Origin: Roseiarcus sp963774195
GTDB lineage: Bacteria; Pseudomonadota; Alphaproteobacteria; Rhizobiales; Beijerinckiaceae
DNA length: 64,000 bases
Assembly (NCBI GenBank): GCA_963774195.1
Contig: CAVZDY010000001.1
Coordinates: 1,984,001-2,048,000, forward strand
Reading direction: 5' to 3'
Shown: positions 1-7,532 of the stretch, piece after piece
Layout of the letters: each line of letters opens with the position of its first letter
Numbering within the stretch: the stretch's first letter is position 1
Notes under the pieces: generated by a model
Databases searched by the model: none
Told to the model about the DNA's origin: nothing
Seen by the model: the letters and a program-made list of their open reading frames with translations, nothing else
Position numbers and translations under genes: made by a program

Positions 1-744
1 GGTTGCTTCGAGCGCGCTTACGGCGGTCTCGTGATCGACCTCGGCGAGGCGCTCGACGATGCCCGCTGCGCGGGCGCGAAGCTTCGCGTTGTCCGGCCGC
101 AGATTGATCATCAGGCCGCGATGAACATGGCCGAGTTCGGCGCAGGCGAGCGTAGAGATGACGCCGAGCGCCGCTTTTTGCGCCGTGCCGGCGCCAAGAC
201 GCGTCGAGCCGTCGACCGCCTCGGGGCCGGTCGGCAGCAGAACGGCGACGTCTGCTCGTTCCAGGAGCGGGGCGCCTGCCCGACAGGCGATCGCGACGAC
301 GCGGGCGCCGCGCGTTTGGGCGGCACGCGCGCCAGCGACCGTGAAAGGCGTCGAGCCGCTCGCCGAGACCGCGATCACGAGATCGTCTTCGACGAGCGCG
401 AGCTGCTCGATCGCGCTCGCCGCCTCGTTCTCGTCGTCTTCGGCCGCGCCGCCGACGAGCGCGCCAAACGGATCGCCGCCGGGCGAGACGAAGGCGACGC
501 TCCGAATGTCGAGACCGAAGGTGCCCGGCAACTCGGCGCCGTCCTGAACGGCAATGCAGCCCGAAGCGCCGGCGCCGAGATAGATCAGCCGTCCGCCCTT
601 GCGCAGCGCGTCGGCGACGGCATGAGCGGCCGAGACGAGGGCGTCCGCCGCCTCATCGACGCAGCGCACCGCGCGGAGCTGGTCGCCGATGAGAGAGCGA
701 AGCAGCGCGTGCTCGCGCAGCGCCTCATCACCCGTCGCCCTCAT
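1..744 (-). CDS. murQ: N-acetylmuramic acid 6-phosphate etherase, 3' end cut by window edge
   Basis: Reading the minus strand from the ATG at 744 gives an open frame that runs off the left edge. It encodes a SIS-fold protein with YLGAGASG near residue 60, then a DGAELPGTFG segment (the family's E-x-P-x-TFG), AVSASGSTPF, GPEAVDGSTRLGAGTAQK and INLRPDNAKLRARA, all in MurQ order. MurQ enzymes cleave the ether bond of MurNAc-6-phosphate to GlcNAc-6-phosphate and D-lactate in the cytoplasm, during recycling of cell-wall sugars. The usual GTSGR loop reads GASGC here. A GntR/UTRA regulator and a SIS-type deaminase are divergently encoded, which fits an amino-sugar locus. The ATG is preceded by GGGGAAGC. 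Confidence 0.88.
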   Translation of the reverse strand, partial: MRATGDEALREHALLRSLIGDQLRAVRCVDEAADALVSAAHAVADALRKGGRLIYLGAGASGCIAVQDGAELPGTFGLDIRSVAFVSPGGDPFGALVGGAAEDDENEAASAIEQLALVEDDLVIAVSASGSTPFTVAGARAAQTRGARVVAIACRAGAPLLERADVAVLLPTGPEAVDGSTRLGAGTAQKAALGVISTLACAELGHVHRGLMINLRPDNAKLRARAAGIVERLAEVDHETAVSALEAT

Positions 745-780
745 GCTTCCCCCTGTCCTCAGTGGCCACCCAGGCCGCGC

Positions 781-833
781 ATACCACTAGATACCTCTTG
801 TTTTCGATGATTAACTGAATGTATACCTCTTGT
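781..833. promoter_or_regulatory. Candidate operator for the GntR regulator, repeated GGTAT half-sites
   Basis: Between murQ and the divergent GntR gene, the 11-mer ATACCTCTTGT occurs at 791-801 and again at 823-833, exactly 32 bp apart (about three helical turns). A related ATACCACTAG abuts the first copy at 781. On the other strand this gives three GGTAT units. GGT/ACC half-sites are typical of NagR/DasR-type GntR-HutC regulators. The binding assignment is inferred from position and symmetry only. Confidence 0.5.
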
Positions 834-999
834 CCATAGCGCGCGGCGAAAAAGTGGACGCTGTTTTACGTCGAAAGCGCGCGGAATTTAAGGGGTGCGG
901 CGATTGGCGCGATCACCGCGCGAAGTCGCAGAGACGCGCGGGGATGCTGGTCTTAAGCGGGCTTGACCGCCAAGCGACGCGTCGGAGCCGGAGGATGGG

Positions 1000-1746
1000 A
1001 TGAACGAGCTTCGCGAAGCGCGAGCTCAGCGGGGGCCGCTGTTCGAGGAGGTCGGCGCGGAGCTGAAGCGGGAAATCGCGTCTGGACGTTTCGCGGATGC
1101 CGACGTTCTGCCCGGCGAGCGAGAGCTTTCCGAGATTCTCAAGGTTTCGCGCACGACCTTGCGGCGCGCGATCGCTGGTCTCGTCGAGGAGGGCGTGCTG
1201 TTCCATCGTCACGGCGCCGGGACCTTCGTGCGCCGCACTGCGCCGCATGTCGAGCAGGCGCTCTCGCGCCTGACGAGTTTCACCGAGGACATGCGTTCGC
1301 GCGGCTTGGCCGCCTCATCGAGGGAAATCGAACGCGGCGTCTTTCTGCCGACGCCCGAGGAGGCGATGATGCTCGCCGTCAGCCCGCGCGAGAGCGTGTT
1401 TCGCTGGGAGCGACTGCGCCTCGCCGACGGCGTGCCGATGGCGTGGGAGCGCGCGGTGGTGCCGATCCGCTTTCTCGCAGATCCCATGCGCGTCGGCGAT
1501 TCCCTCTACGCCGCGCTGGAGGCGGAGGGGTGGCGCCCGGTCCGCGCCCTGCAACGGCTGCGCGCGGTGGTGCTCAACGCCGAGGAGGCGTCGCGCCTCG
1601 AAGTGCCGAAGGGGTCGGCCGCGCTCGACATTCACCGCATCGCCTATCTCCAGGACGGGCGCTGCGTTGAATACACGCGTTCTTTCTATCGCTCCGACAC
1701 TTACGACTTCGTGGCGGAGCTCACTCTGTCGGGATCGACTGCATGA
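1000..1746 (+). CDS. GntR-family regulator with UTRA domain (HutC/NagR type)
   Basis: A 248-residue protein with an N-terminal winged helix (about residues 12-75; LPGERELSEILKVSRTTLRRAI is the recognition region) and a C-terminal UTRA effector domain (about 95-240; note the FRWERLRLADGVPMAWER stretch and RSFYRSDTYDF near the end). UTRA regulators of this group sense phosphorylated sugars such as GlcNAc-6-P and repress amino-sugar genes. It lies between divergent murQ and a SIS-domain deaminase whose ATG overlaps its stop codon (ATGA at 1743-1746), so the two are translationally coupled. Likely controls murQ and its own operon through the repeats at 781-833. Confidence 0.85.
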   Translation: MNELREARAQRGPLFEEVGAELKREIASGRFADADVLPGERELSEILKVSRTTLRRAIAGLVEEGVLFHRHGAGTFVRRTAPHVEQALSRLTSFTEDMRSRGLAASSREIERGVFLPTPEEAMMLAVSPRESVFRWERLRLADGVPMAWERAVVPIRFLADPMRVGDSLYAALEAEGWRPVRALQRLRAVVLNAEEASRLEVPKGSAALDIHRIAYLQDGRCVEYTRSFYRSDTYDFVAELTLSGSTA

Positions 1747-2771
1747 CCGGAACTTTCATGGCCGCCGAAATCGCGGGCGCTGGCGAAGCGATTGCGCGCC
1801 AGCTCGCCGCCAACAAGGAGACCGTCGCGGATCTCGCCGCCGTGCTGCGCAAGCGTGATCCGCATTTCGTGGTCACGATCGCGCGCGGCAGCTCCGACCA
1901 CGCGACGCTCTATTTGAAGCATCTTGTCGAATTGCGGCTCGGACTTGTTTGCGCTTCGCTCGGACCCTCGGTCGCTTCGCTCTATCGCGCGCCGTTGCGG
2001 CTCGCCGACGCGCTGGCGCTCACCATCTCGCAATCCGGCCGCAGCCCCGACATCGTTGCCATGCAGGCGGCGGCGCGCGTGGCGGGCGCCTTCACGGTCG
2101 CGCTGGTCAACGATGAGACGTCGCCCGCGGCGCACGAGGCGCAGGCGCTGCTCGCGCTGAAAGCGGGCGAGGAGCGTTCGGTGGCGGCGACCAAGACCAT
2201 GCTCGCCGCGCTCGTCGCCGGCGCGTCGCTGATCGCGCATTGGACCGAAGATAGCGCGCTCGTCCGTGCGCTCGACGATCTGCCGAGCCGTCTCACGGCG
2301 AGCGTCGCGCCGCCGCCCGAGCCGATTGTCGAAGCGCTCGCGGCGGCGCGCTCGCTGTTCGTCATCGGCCGCGGCGCTACGCTCGCGACTGCCGCCGAGG
2401 CGGCCTTGAAGCTGAAGGAGACCTGCGCGATCCACGCGGAGGCGTTCTCCTCGGCCGAGATTCTGCATGGACCGGCGGGCGTCATTGCGCCAGGTTTTCC
2501 CGTCGTCGCCTTCGTCCCTGCCGACGCGGCGCGCGCAGGGGTTCTCGAAACGGTCGAGCGTCTCGCCTCTTTCGGCGCCGCGCCGCTGCTCATCGACGTC
2601 GCGCCGCACCCGACCTGGCCGACGCTGGTCGCGCCTGCGGCCGGGCACGAAGCGTTGACGCCGATCCTGGCGCTGCATGCGTTCTATCGTTTGGCGGAGG
2701 CCACGGCGCGACGGCGCGGGCGCAATCCCGACGCGCCGCCGCATCTGGCGAAGGTTACGCGCACCGTCTGA
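1743..2771 (+). CDS. Double-SIS sugar isomerase/deaminase (NagB-II or GlmS C-domain type)
   Basis: A 342-residue protein made of two SIS domains without the glutaminase half of GlmS. ARGSSDHATLY (near 48) and ISQSGRSPD (near 95) are the phosphosugar-binding Ser/Thr loops. HAEAFSSAEILHGP (near 231) and the C-terminal PPHLAKVTRTV match the GlmS isomerase domain. Proteins of this size and layout (NagB-II) deaminate glucosamine-6-phosphate to fructose-6-phosphate plus ammonia, which would channel MurQ/NagA products into glycolysis. It starts inside the stop codon of the GntR gene. AgaS-like substrates such as galactosamine-6-P are an alternative. Confidence 0.82.
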   Translation: MTGTFMAAEIAGAGEAIARQLAANKETVADLAAVLRKRDPHFVVTIARGSSDHATLYLKHLVELRLGLVCASLGPSVASLYRAPLRLADALALTISQSGRSPDIVAMQAAARVAGAFTVALVNDETSPAAHEAQALLALKAGEERSVAATKTMLAALVAGASLIAHWTEDSALVRALDDLPSRLTASVAPPPEPIVEALAAARSLFVIGRGATLATAAEAALKLKETCAIHAEAFSSAEILHGPAGVIAPGFPVVAFVPADAARAGVLETVERLASFGAAPLLIDVAPHPTWPTLVAPAAGHEALTPILALHAFYRLAEATARRRGRNPDAPPHLAKVTRTV

Positions 2772-2792
2772 TTGCGTTTTTCAGAGCCAAGG

Positions 2793-2876
2793 CCGTCATC
2801 GCGACTGAGCGAAGCAATCCAGCAGCGCCGAGCGGCGCGATGGATTGCTTCGTCGCTGTGCTCCTCGCAGTGACGG
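2793..2876. repeat. Interspersed hairpin element, copy 1
   Basis: Imperfect inverted repeat. The right arm ends in TCGTCGCTGTGCTCCTCGCA followed by GTGACGG, and the left arm is CCGTCATCGCGACTGAGCG followed by AAGCAATCCA; both share the CGAAGCAATCCA core. The same sequence family returns at 51743-51826 and as a half copy at 12406-12437. It lies in the gap between the SIS gene and the Gfo/Idh gene and could fold in the transcript. Confidence 0.8.
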
Positions 2877-2904
2877 TATTGGGGATATTCGAGGAGGAAG
2901 CCGA

Positions 2905-3993
2905 ATGAGCGAACAATTGGGCCGCAAGCAGCGCGTGCTGGTCGTCGGGCTGGGAACGATGGGGCTGAGCCACGCGCACGCGTATAAGGCGATCGACGGC
3001 TTCGAACTCGTCGGGCTCTGCACGCACAACGCGGCCGAGCGCGCCGACCTCGACGCGGAATTCGCCGGCGTGCCGCGTTTCGAGGACTTGACCGAGGCTT
3101 TGGCGAAGCTGAAGCCGGACGCGGTCGCGATCTGCGCCTATACCGAGTTCCATGCGCCGATGGCGTTGCAGGCGCTCGAAGCGGGCGCGCATGTGTTCTG
3201 CGAGAAGCCGCTCGCAGAGACGCTCGAAGCCGCCGAGAGGATCGTCGCGGCGGCCAAGGCCGCCAAGCGCACTCTGCTCGTCGGCTATATCCTGCGCGTG
3301 CATCCCTCCTGGACGCGCTTCGTCGAGATCGGCCGCGGCCTCGGCAAGCCGCTGGTCATGCGCATGAACCTCAACCAGCAGTCGTCCGGCTCGTTCTGGG
3401 GCGTGCACAAGAAGCTGATGCGTTCGACCTCGCCGATCGTCGATTGCGGCGTGCACTATGTGGATGTCATGTGCCAGGTGACGCGGGCGCGTCCGGTCTC
3501 GGTGCACGCCGTCGGCGCGCGCCTCACCGACGAGATCGCGCCCACGATGTACAACTATGGCCATCTGCACATCACCTTCGACGACGGCTCGGTCGGCTGG
3601 TACGAAGCGGCCTGGGGACCGATGGTCAGCGAGACGGCCTTCTTCGTGAAGGACATGATCGGACCCAAGGGCTGCGTCTCGATCGTCGCCAAGGAATCCT
3701 CGGGGGAAGCGGCCAACTCGGCGAGCCACGATACGCACACGCGCACCAACGCGATGCGCATCCATCATGCCGCGCTCGACGCCAACGGCGCCTTCACGCG
3801 CCCCGACGAGATCGTTTCCACCGAGGAAGAGCCCGGGCATCAGGAATTGTGCGAGCGCGAGCAGCGGCTGTTCCTCCGCGCCATTCGCGGCGAGGTGGAC
3901 TTGACCGAGCATCTCGAGGATGCGCTGAATTCGCTGCGCATCGTCTTCGCAGCCGACGAGAGCGTGCGGACGGGAGAAGTGGTGCGCCTTTGA
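2905..3993 (+). CDS. Gfo/Idh/MocA-family NAD(P)-dependent oxidoreductase
   Basis: A 362-residue protein. The start at 2905 is chosen because GAGGAGGAAG lies 5-7 nt upstream; an in-frame start at 2845 would fall inside the repeat element. The N-terminal Rossmann fold has VVGLGTMGLSHAHAY (about 12-26), CEKPLAET near 98 carries the family's EKP lysine, and DCGVHYVDVM (near 182) carries the catalytic Asp/His. These enzymes oxidise or isomerise sugars or inositols; the exact substrate cannot be read from sequence. It follows the amino-sugar genes on the same strand, but the 133-nt gap with a hairpin makes co-transcription uncertain. Confidence 0.85.
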   Translation: MSEQLGRKQRVLVVGLGTMGLSHAHAYKAIDGFELVGLCTHNAAERADLDAEFAGVPRFEDLTEALAKLKPDAVAICAYTEFHAPMALQALEAGAHVFCEKPLAETLEAAERIVAAAKAAKRTLLVGYILRVHPSWTRFVEIGRGLGKPLVMRMNLNQQSSGSFWGVHKKLMRSTSPIVDCGVHYVDVMCQVTRARPVSVHAVGARLTDEIAPTMYNYGHLHITFDDGSVGWYEAAWGPMVSETAFFVKDMIGPKGCVSIVAKESSGEAANSASHDTHTRTNAMRIHHAALDANGAFTRPDEIVSTEEEPGHQELCEREQRLFLRAIRGEVDLTEHLEDALNSLRIVFAADESVRTGEVVRL

Positions 3994-4043
3994 GCCCAGG
4001 CCGAGCCGCGACGACAGCGCGGGCCGGGCAAAAAACGACGTCC

Positions 4044-4072
4044 TTGACAATTTGGCGGGAAACGGCCAAGTT
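4044..4072 (+). promoter_or_regulatory. Putative sigma70 promoter of the cold-shock gene
   Basis: A perfect -35 hexamer TTGACA at 4044-4049 is followed after 17-18 bp by a weak -10 (CAAGTT/AAGTTA near 4067-4073). This would leave a leader of about 130 nt before the cspA start, which fits cold-shock mRNAs whose long 5' UTRs act as thermosensors. The -10 is poor, so the element is a prediction. Confidence 0.4.
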
Positions 4073-4213
4073 AGGAAATCGAAATTCGGCCGGACTGCTT
4101 TTTCTTTGAGCGATTTTTAAGCGCTCACGCTGACGCGCTCCCTCGGAAAATCGAAAACTTCAGACGATTTTCGCCTCGCGGAATTGCGTCCCTGTTAGAT
4201 GGAAAGGCTCATC

Positions 4214-4423
4214 ATGGCTATCGGCACTGTGAAATGGTATAATCCGGATAAGGGCTTCGGCTTCATTCAGCCGGACGACGGCAGCAAGGACGCTTTCGTT
4301 CACGTCAGCGCGGTTGAGCGCGCCGGCATGAGTGGCCTGCGCGAAGGCCAGAAGATCAGCTTCGAGTTGGTCGCGGACAGGCGCACGGGCAAAATGTCCG
4401 CGGATAAGCTTCAGGCAGTTTGA
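4214..4423 (+). CDS. cspA: Cold-shock protein (CspA family)
   Basis: A 69-residue OB-fold protein with both RNA-binding motifs: KGFGFIQ (RNP1, near residue 15) and DAFVHVS (RNP2, near 29). The start at 4214 is chosen over the in-frame 4199 ATG because GGAAAGG lies 7 nt upstream and the protein then begins MAIGTVKWYN, the usual family N-terminus. It acts as an RNA chaperone that melts secondary structure at low temperature or during growth transitions. It is a single gene with its own promoter and a terminator at 4508-4536. Confidence 0.95.
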   Translation: MAIGTVKWYNPDKGFGFIQPDDGSKDAFVHVSAVERAGMSGLREGQKISFELVADRRTGKMSADKLQAV

Positions 4424-4507
4424 ACGCAGGTGCGGATCATGTCCATGGCGACCGCGGATGTACCGGCGCCAGGGAGTGATCGTCATTGCGTTCTACCGGC
4501 GAAGCAA

Positions 4508-4536
4508 GGGGTCAGGGTCATTCCTGGCCCCTTTTT
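4508..4536 (+). terminator. Rho-independent terminator after cspA
   Basis: GGGGTCAGG, loop GTCATT, then CCTGGCCCC followed by TTTTT. The stem is 9 bp with one G-T wobble. It stands 85 nt after the cspA stop and just upstream of the small gene at 4569. Confidence 0.8.
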
Positions 4537-4568
4537 CGTTTGTTCGCCGGCTTGCGAGGTCTTGAACC

Positions 4569-4766
4569 ATGACGCAGCATAAATTCACGGTTGGACAACT
4601 CGTCGACTTCGATCCGAAAGCCGCTGCGGCCTGGAAGCCAAGCGGCCCGTATGAAGTCGTGCGGGTGCTGCCCGGCGATGGCCCGCTTGCGAGGACCTAT
4701 CGCATCAAGAGCAAGACGGAGGCTTTCGAGCGCTCCGCCAAGGAATACGAAATCGTCGCGGTCTAA
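4569..4766 (+). CDS. Small conserved-type hypothetical protein
   Basis: A 65-residue basic protein beginning MTQHKFTVGQLVDF, with a middle segment PYEVVRVLPG and a C-terminus rich in charged residues. The pattern (short beta strands: VGQLVDF, YEVVRVLP, TYRIKSK, YEIVAV) suggests a small SH3-like or KOW-like beta barrel, which is inference from sequence pattern only. It has no signal peptide or membrane segment. It lies immediately downstream of the cspA terminator on the same strand, so it probably has its own transcript. No function is assigned. Confidence 0.6.
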   Translation: MTQHKFTVGQLVDFDPKAAAAWKPSGPYEVVRVLPGDGPLARTYRIKSKTEAFERSAKEYEIVAV

Positions 4767-4917
4767 ATCTTAATTGTCGCGCGCTTCTGGCTAAAAACCT
4801 ACCTCCGCATTTTCGCAGGCTCGCTCGGTCGTGTAGAACCGTCATCGCGGAGCGCAGCGGTATTTGGATCGCTTTGGTATCGCCCGCAACGACGGCATTC
4901 GAGTTGGCGATCCCCGT

Positions 4918-6135
4918 TCAGGCATTAAGGGCGCGGGCCGCGTGGCGTGCCTCGCCTTGCAGCATTAGCGCCCAGATGAGGCACGAGGCGAGCGCGAAGG
5001 CCGACATTGACAGCGGTAGCGCGGTCGGCGTGCCGGAAAACAGGAAAGAGACGAGCGCGCTCGCCGCGGCGCCGCCCAGCATTTGCAGGCAGCCGCGCAC
5101 AGCCGAGGCGACGCCCGCCATGTCAGGGAAGGGCTCCATCGCGCCATGCACCGCGAGCGGCCCGACGACGCCCATTGCAGCGTTGCTGAGAACGATCAGC
5201 AGGACCGCGTCGGCGACGTGAAACGCGCCGAGCAGCGCCAGCGCCAGCAAGATGACGCTACAGAAGGCCTGAGCGAGCACCCCGGCCGCCAGCAGGCGGC
5301 GCGGATCGACGTCGCGCTTGCTCAAGCGTCCGCAGAGAAGCGAGCCGGCGGTAATGCCGAGCGAGCAGACCGCAAACAGCGCGGCGAACCAGCCGGTGCT
5401 GAGGCCGAGAGCGTGGATGAAAACGAAGGGCGAGGCCGAGACGAAGGAGAACAGGCAGCCGAAGCTGAGGGCGCCCAGCAGGGCATGGCCGATCGAGGAG
5501 CGATGCGTCAGGGCGCGGCCGTAGCTCCGAGCGAGGCGTCCGGGCTCGAGCGCCTTCGCGTCCGGCGCCTGATGGGACTCGGTGACGAACAAGCCGACGA
5601 CCAACACGAGCGCGCCGCCGGCGAGCGCGAGGGTGAGAAAGATCGTGCGCCACGGGGCGAGCTGCAAAATCAGCGCGCCGATGCTGGGCGCGAGCATCGG
5701 CGCCGCCGTCATGACGGCGCTGATGGTCGCCATGCGGGCGCGCGCCTGCACCCCCTCGAACAGGTCGCGCACCATCGCGAAAGCGAGCACCGTCGCTCCG
5801 CCGGCGCCGGCCCCTTCGACGAAGCGCCACACCAGCAAAGTGTGGATGCTTCCCGCGGTAGCACAAAGGAGCCCGGAGCCCGTGAACAGCGCACAGGCGG
5901 CGAGCAGCGGCCCGCGCCGTCCGAAGCGGTCCGACAGCGGCCCGAATCCGAGCTGCGCGAGCGCGAAGCCGAGCATGAAGAGGCTCAGGGTCAGCCCGGT
6001 TGCCGAGGCGGGGGCCTGGAACGTGGCGCCGATGACGCCGGTCGCCGGCAGGCTCATGTCGATCGACAGCGGCGGCAGTGCCGCGAGGGCGGCGATCAGC
6101 AGGGTGAAGCCTAGGGATTGGGGTCGAAGGGTCAT
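4918..6135 (-). CDS. MFS drug exporter, Bcr/CflA type (12 TM)
   Basis: A 405-residue hydrophobic protein. The start at 6135 (MTLRPQSLGF) is preferred to an upstream in-frame start because it begins right at TM1. The signature loop GPLSDRFGRRGPLL lies between TM2 and TM3, and VWRFVEGAGAGGATVLAFAM in TM4 is the antiporter motif of drug:H+ antiporters of the DHA1/Bcr-CflA group (LPATGVIGATFQ after TM1 is typical of that group). It would export small toxic molecules using the proton gradient. Monocistronic; no regulator is adjacent. A second protein of the same family lies at 14977-16149. Confidence 0.85.
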   Translation of the reverse strand: MTLRPQSLGFTLLIAALAALPPLSIDMSLPATGVIGATFQAPASATGLTLSLFMLGFALAQLGFGPLSDRFGRRGPLLAACALFTGSGLLCATAGSIHTLLVWRFVEGAGAGGATVLAFAMVRDLFEGVQARARMATISAVMTAAPMLAPSIGALILQLAPWRTIFLTLALAGGALVLVVGLFVTESHQAPDAKALEPGRLARSYGRALTHRSSIGHALLGALSFGCLFSFVSASPFVFIHALGLSTGWFAALFAVCSLGITAGSLLCGRLSKRDVDPRRLLAAGVLAQAFCSVILLALALLGAFHVADAVLLIVLSNAAMGVVGPLAVHGAMEPFPDMAGVASAVRGCLQMLGGAAASALVSFLFSGTPTALPLSMSAFALASCLIWALMLQGEARHAARALNA

Positions 6136-6291
6136 GGGAGCTCGCTTTGCCGGTGACGAAAGGTGGAACGTTGCCCCGCGTGTCGCCCCCTTAGACGCGC
6201 GGCCCCCCAAAACGGCGCGCGCCCGCAATACGTAGTCCCAGTGCTTTGGCAAGATCAACGCGCAGACGCGCAAAGCTGGCTTCCGCTGGCG

Positions 6292-7498
6292 TCAAAGAAC
6301 CTCGAACAGCCCGGCAGCGCCCATGCCGCCGCCGACGCACATGGTTACGACGACATATTTGACGCCGCGTCGCTTGCCCTCGATCAGGGCATGGCCGACG
6401 AGCCGCGCTCCGCTCATGCCGTAGGGATGGCCGACCGCGATGGCGCCGCCGTTGACGTTGAGCTTGTCGTTGTCGATGCCGAGCCGGTCGCGGCAGTAGA
6501 GCGTTTGCACGGCGAAGGCTTCGTTGAGCTCCCAGAGGCCGATGTCGTCGACCTTGAGGCCGTGGGCGTGCAGCAGCTTGGGCACGGCGAAGACGGGGCC
6601 GATGCCCATCTCATCGGGATCGCAGCCAGCGACCGCGATGCCGCGATAGACGCCAAGCGGTTCGAGATTGCGTTCGACGGCCGCTTTCGCCTCCATGAGG
6701 AGGCAAGCGTTGGCGCCGTCCGACAATTGCGAGGCGTTGCCGGCGGTGATGTAGGAGCCGCCCGTCTTCATGTGCCGGCCACCGGCGAAAACCGGCTTCA
6801 GGGCGGTGAGCCCCTCGAGCGTCGTGTCGGTACGATTGCCTTCGTCGCGCTTGAGCGTGACGGGCTTGTCGCGGGTCTCGCCGGTCTCCTTGTCCAGCAC
6901 CTTCATGACGCTCGGCAGCGGCACGATCTCGGCGTCGAAGCGCCCCTCGGCCTGGGCCCGCGCCGTCCGCTGCTGGGATTGGAGAGCGTATTCGTCCTGC
7001 CGCTCGCGCGAAATCTCATAGCGGTCGGCGACGATCTCGGCGGTCTCCAGCATCGACATGTAGATGTCGTCGCGGTGCTGCAGCAGCCAGGGGTCCTGCG
7101 CCCGGTAGAGGTTCATCTTGTCGTTCTGCACTAGCGAGATCGAACTCGAGGCCGCCGCCGACGACGATCCGCATCCCGTCTACGAGGATCTGCTTGGCCG
7201 CGATGGCGATCGCCATCAGGCCGGAGGCGCATTGCCGATCGACCGACATGCCGGCGACGGTCGTCGGAAGGCCGGCCCTGAGCGCGCATTGCCGCGCGAC
7301 GTTCGAGCCGGTCGAGCCTTGTTGCAGCGCCGCGCCCATCACGACGTCGTCGATCTCGCCGCCGGAAACGCCGGCGCGCGCGACGGCGGCGGCGATCGCA
7401 TGGCCGCCGAGCGTCTGAGGTTGGGTGTCGTTGAAGGCGCCGCGATAGGCCTTGCCGATCGGCGTGCGGGCGGTGGAGACAATGACGGCTTCACGCAT
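6292..7498 (-). pseudogene. Acetyl-CoA acyltransferase (thiolase), interrupted by a 1-nt insertion
   Basis: The first part (start 7498, MREAVIVSTARTPIGKAY) carries the nucleophile motif DRQCASG. The second part carries GGAIAVGHPYGMSGAR with the catalytic His and TMCVGGGMGAAG with the second catalytic Cys. The two lie in different frames. Removing one A of the AA at 7143-7144 (sense strand: one T in GAGTTCG) restores a continuous ~401-residue thiolase, the normal family length. The enzyme would cleave 3-ketoacyl-CoA in beta-oxidation. It lies 34 nt downstream of the hydratase/dehydrogenase gene, forming a FadB-FadA pair. The break may be a sequencing error because everything else is intact. 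Confidence 0.85.
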
Positions 7499-7532
7499 GG
7501 AAACTCTCCTTGGGGCTTAGGCGCGTCGGCGG

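Noticed and set aside
31..810. A 259-codon plus-strand open frame over murQ
   Set aside because: It has no ribosome-binding site and an Arg/Asp-rich composition typical of the antisense of GC-rich genes; the minus strand encodes a clear MurQ.
1701..2744. Long minus-strand frame opposite the SIS gene
   Set aside because: Arg-rich low-information antisense shadow; the plus strand carries the conserved SIS motifs.
5083..6114. 343-codon plus-strand frame opposite the exporter
   Set aside because: Composition is Arg/Glu/Gln-rich as expected for the antisense of membrane helices.
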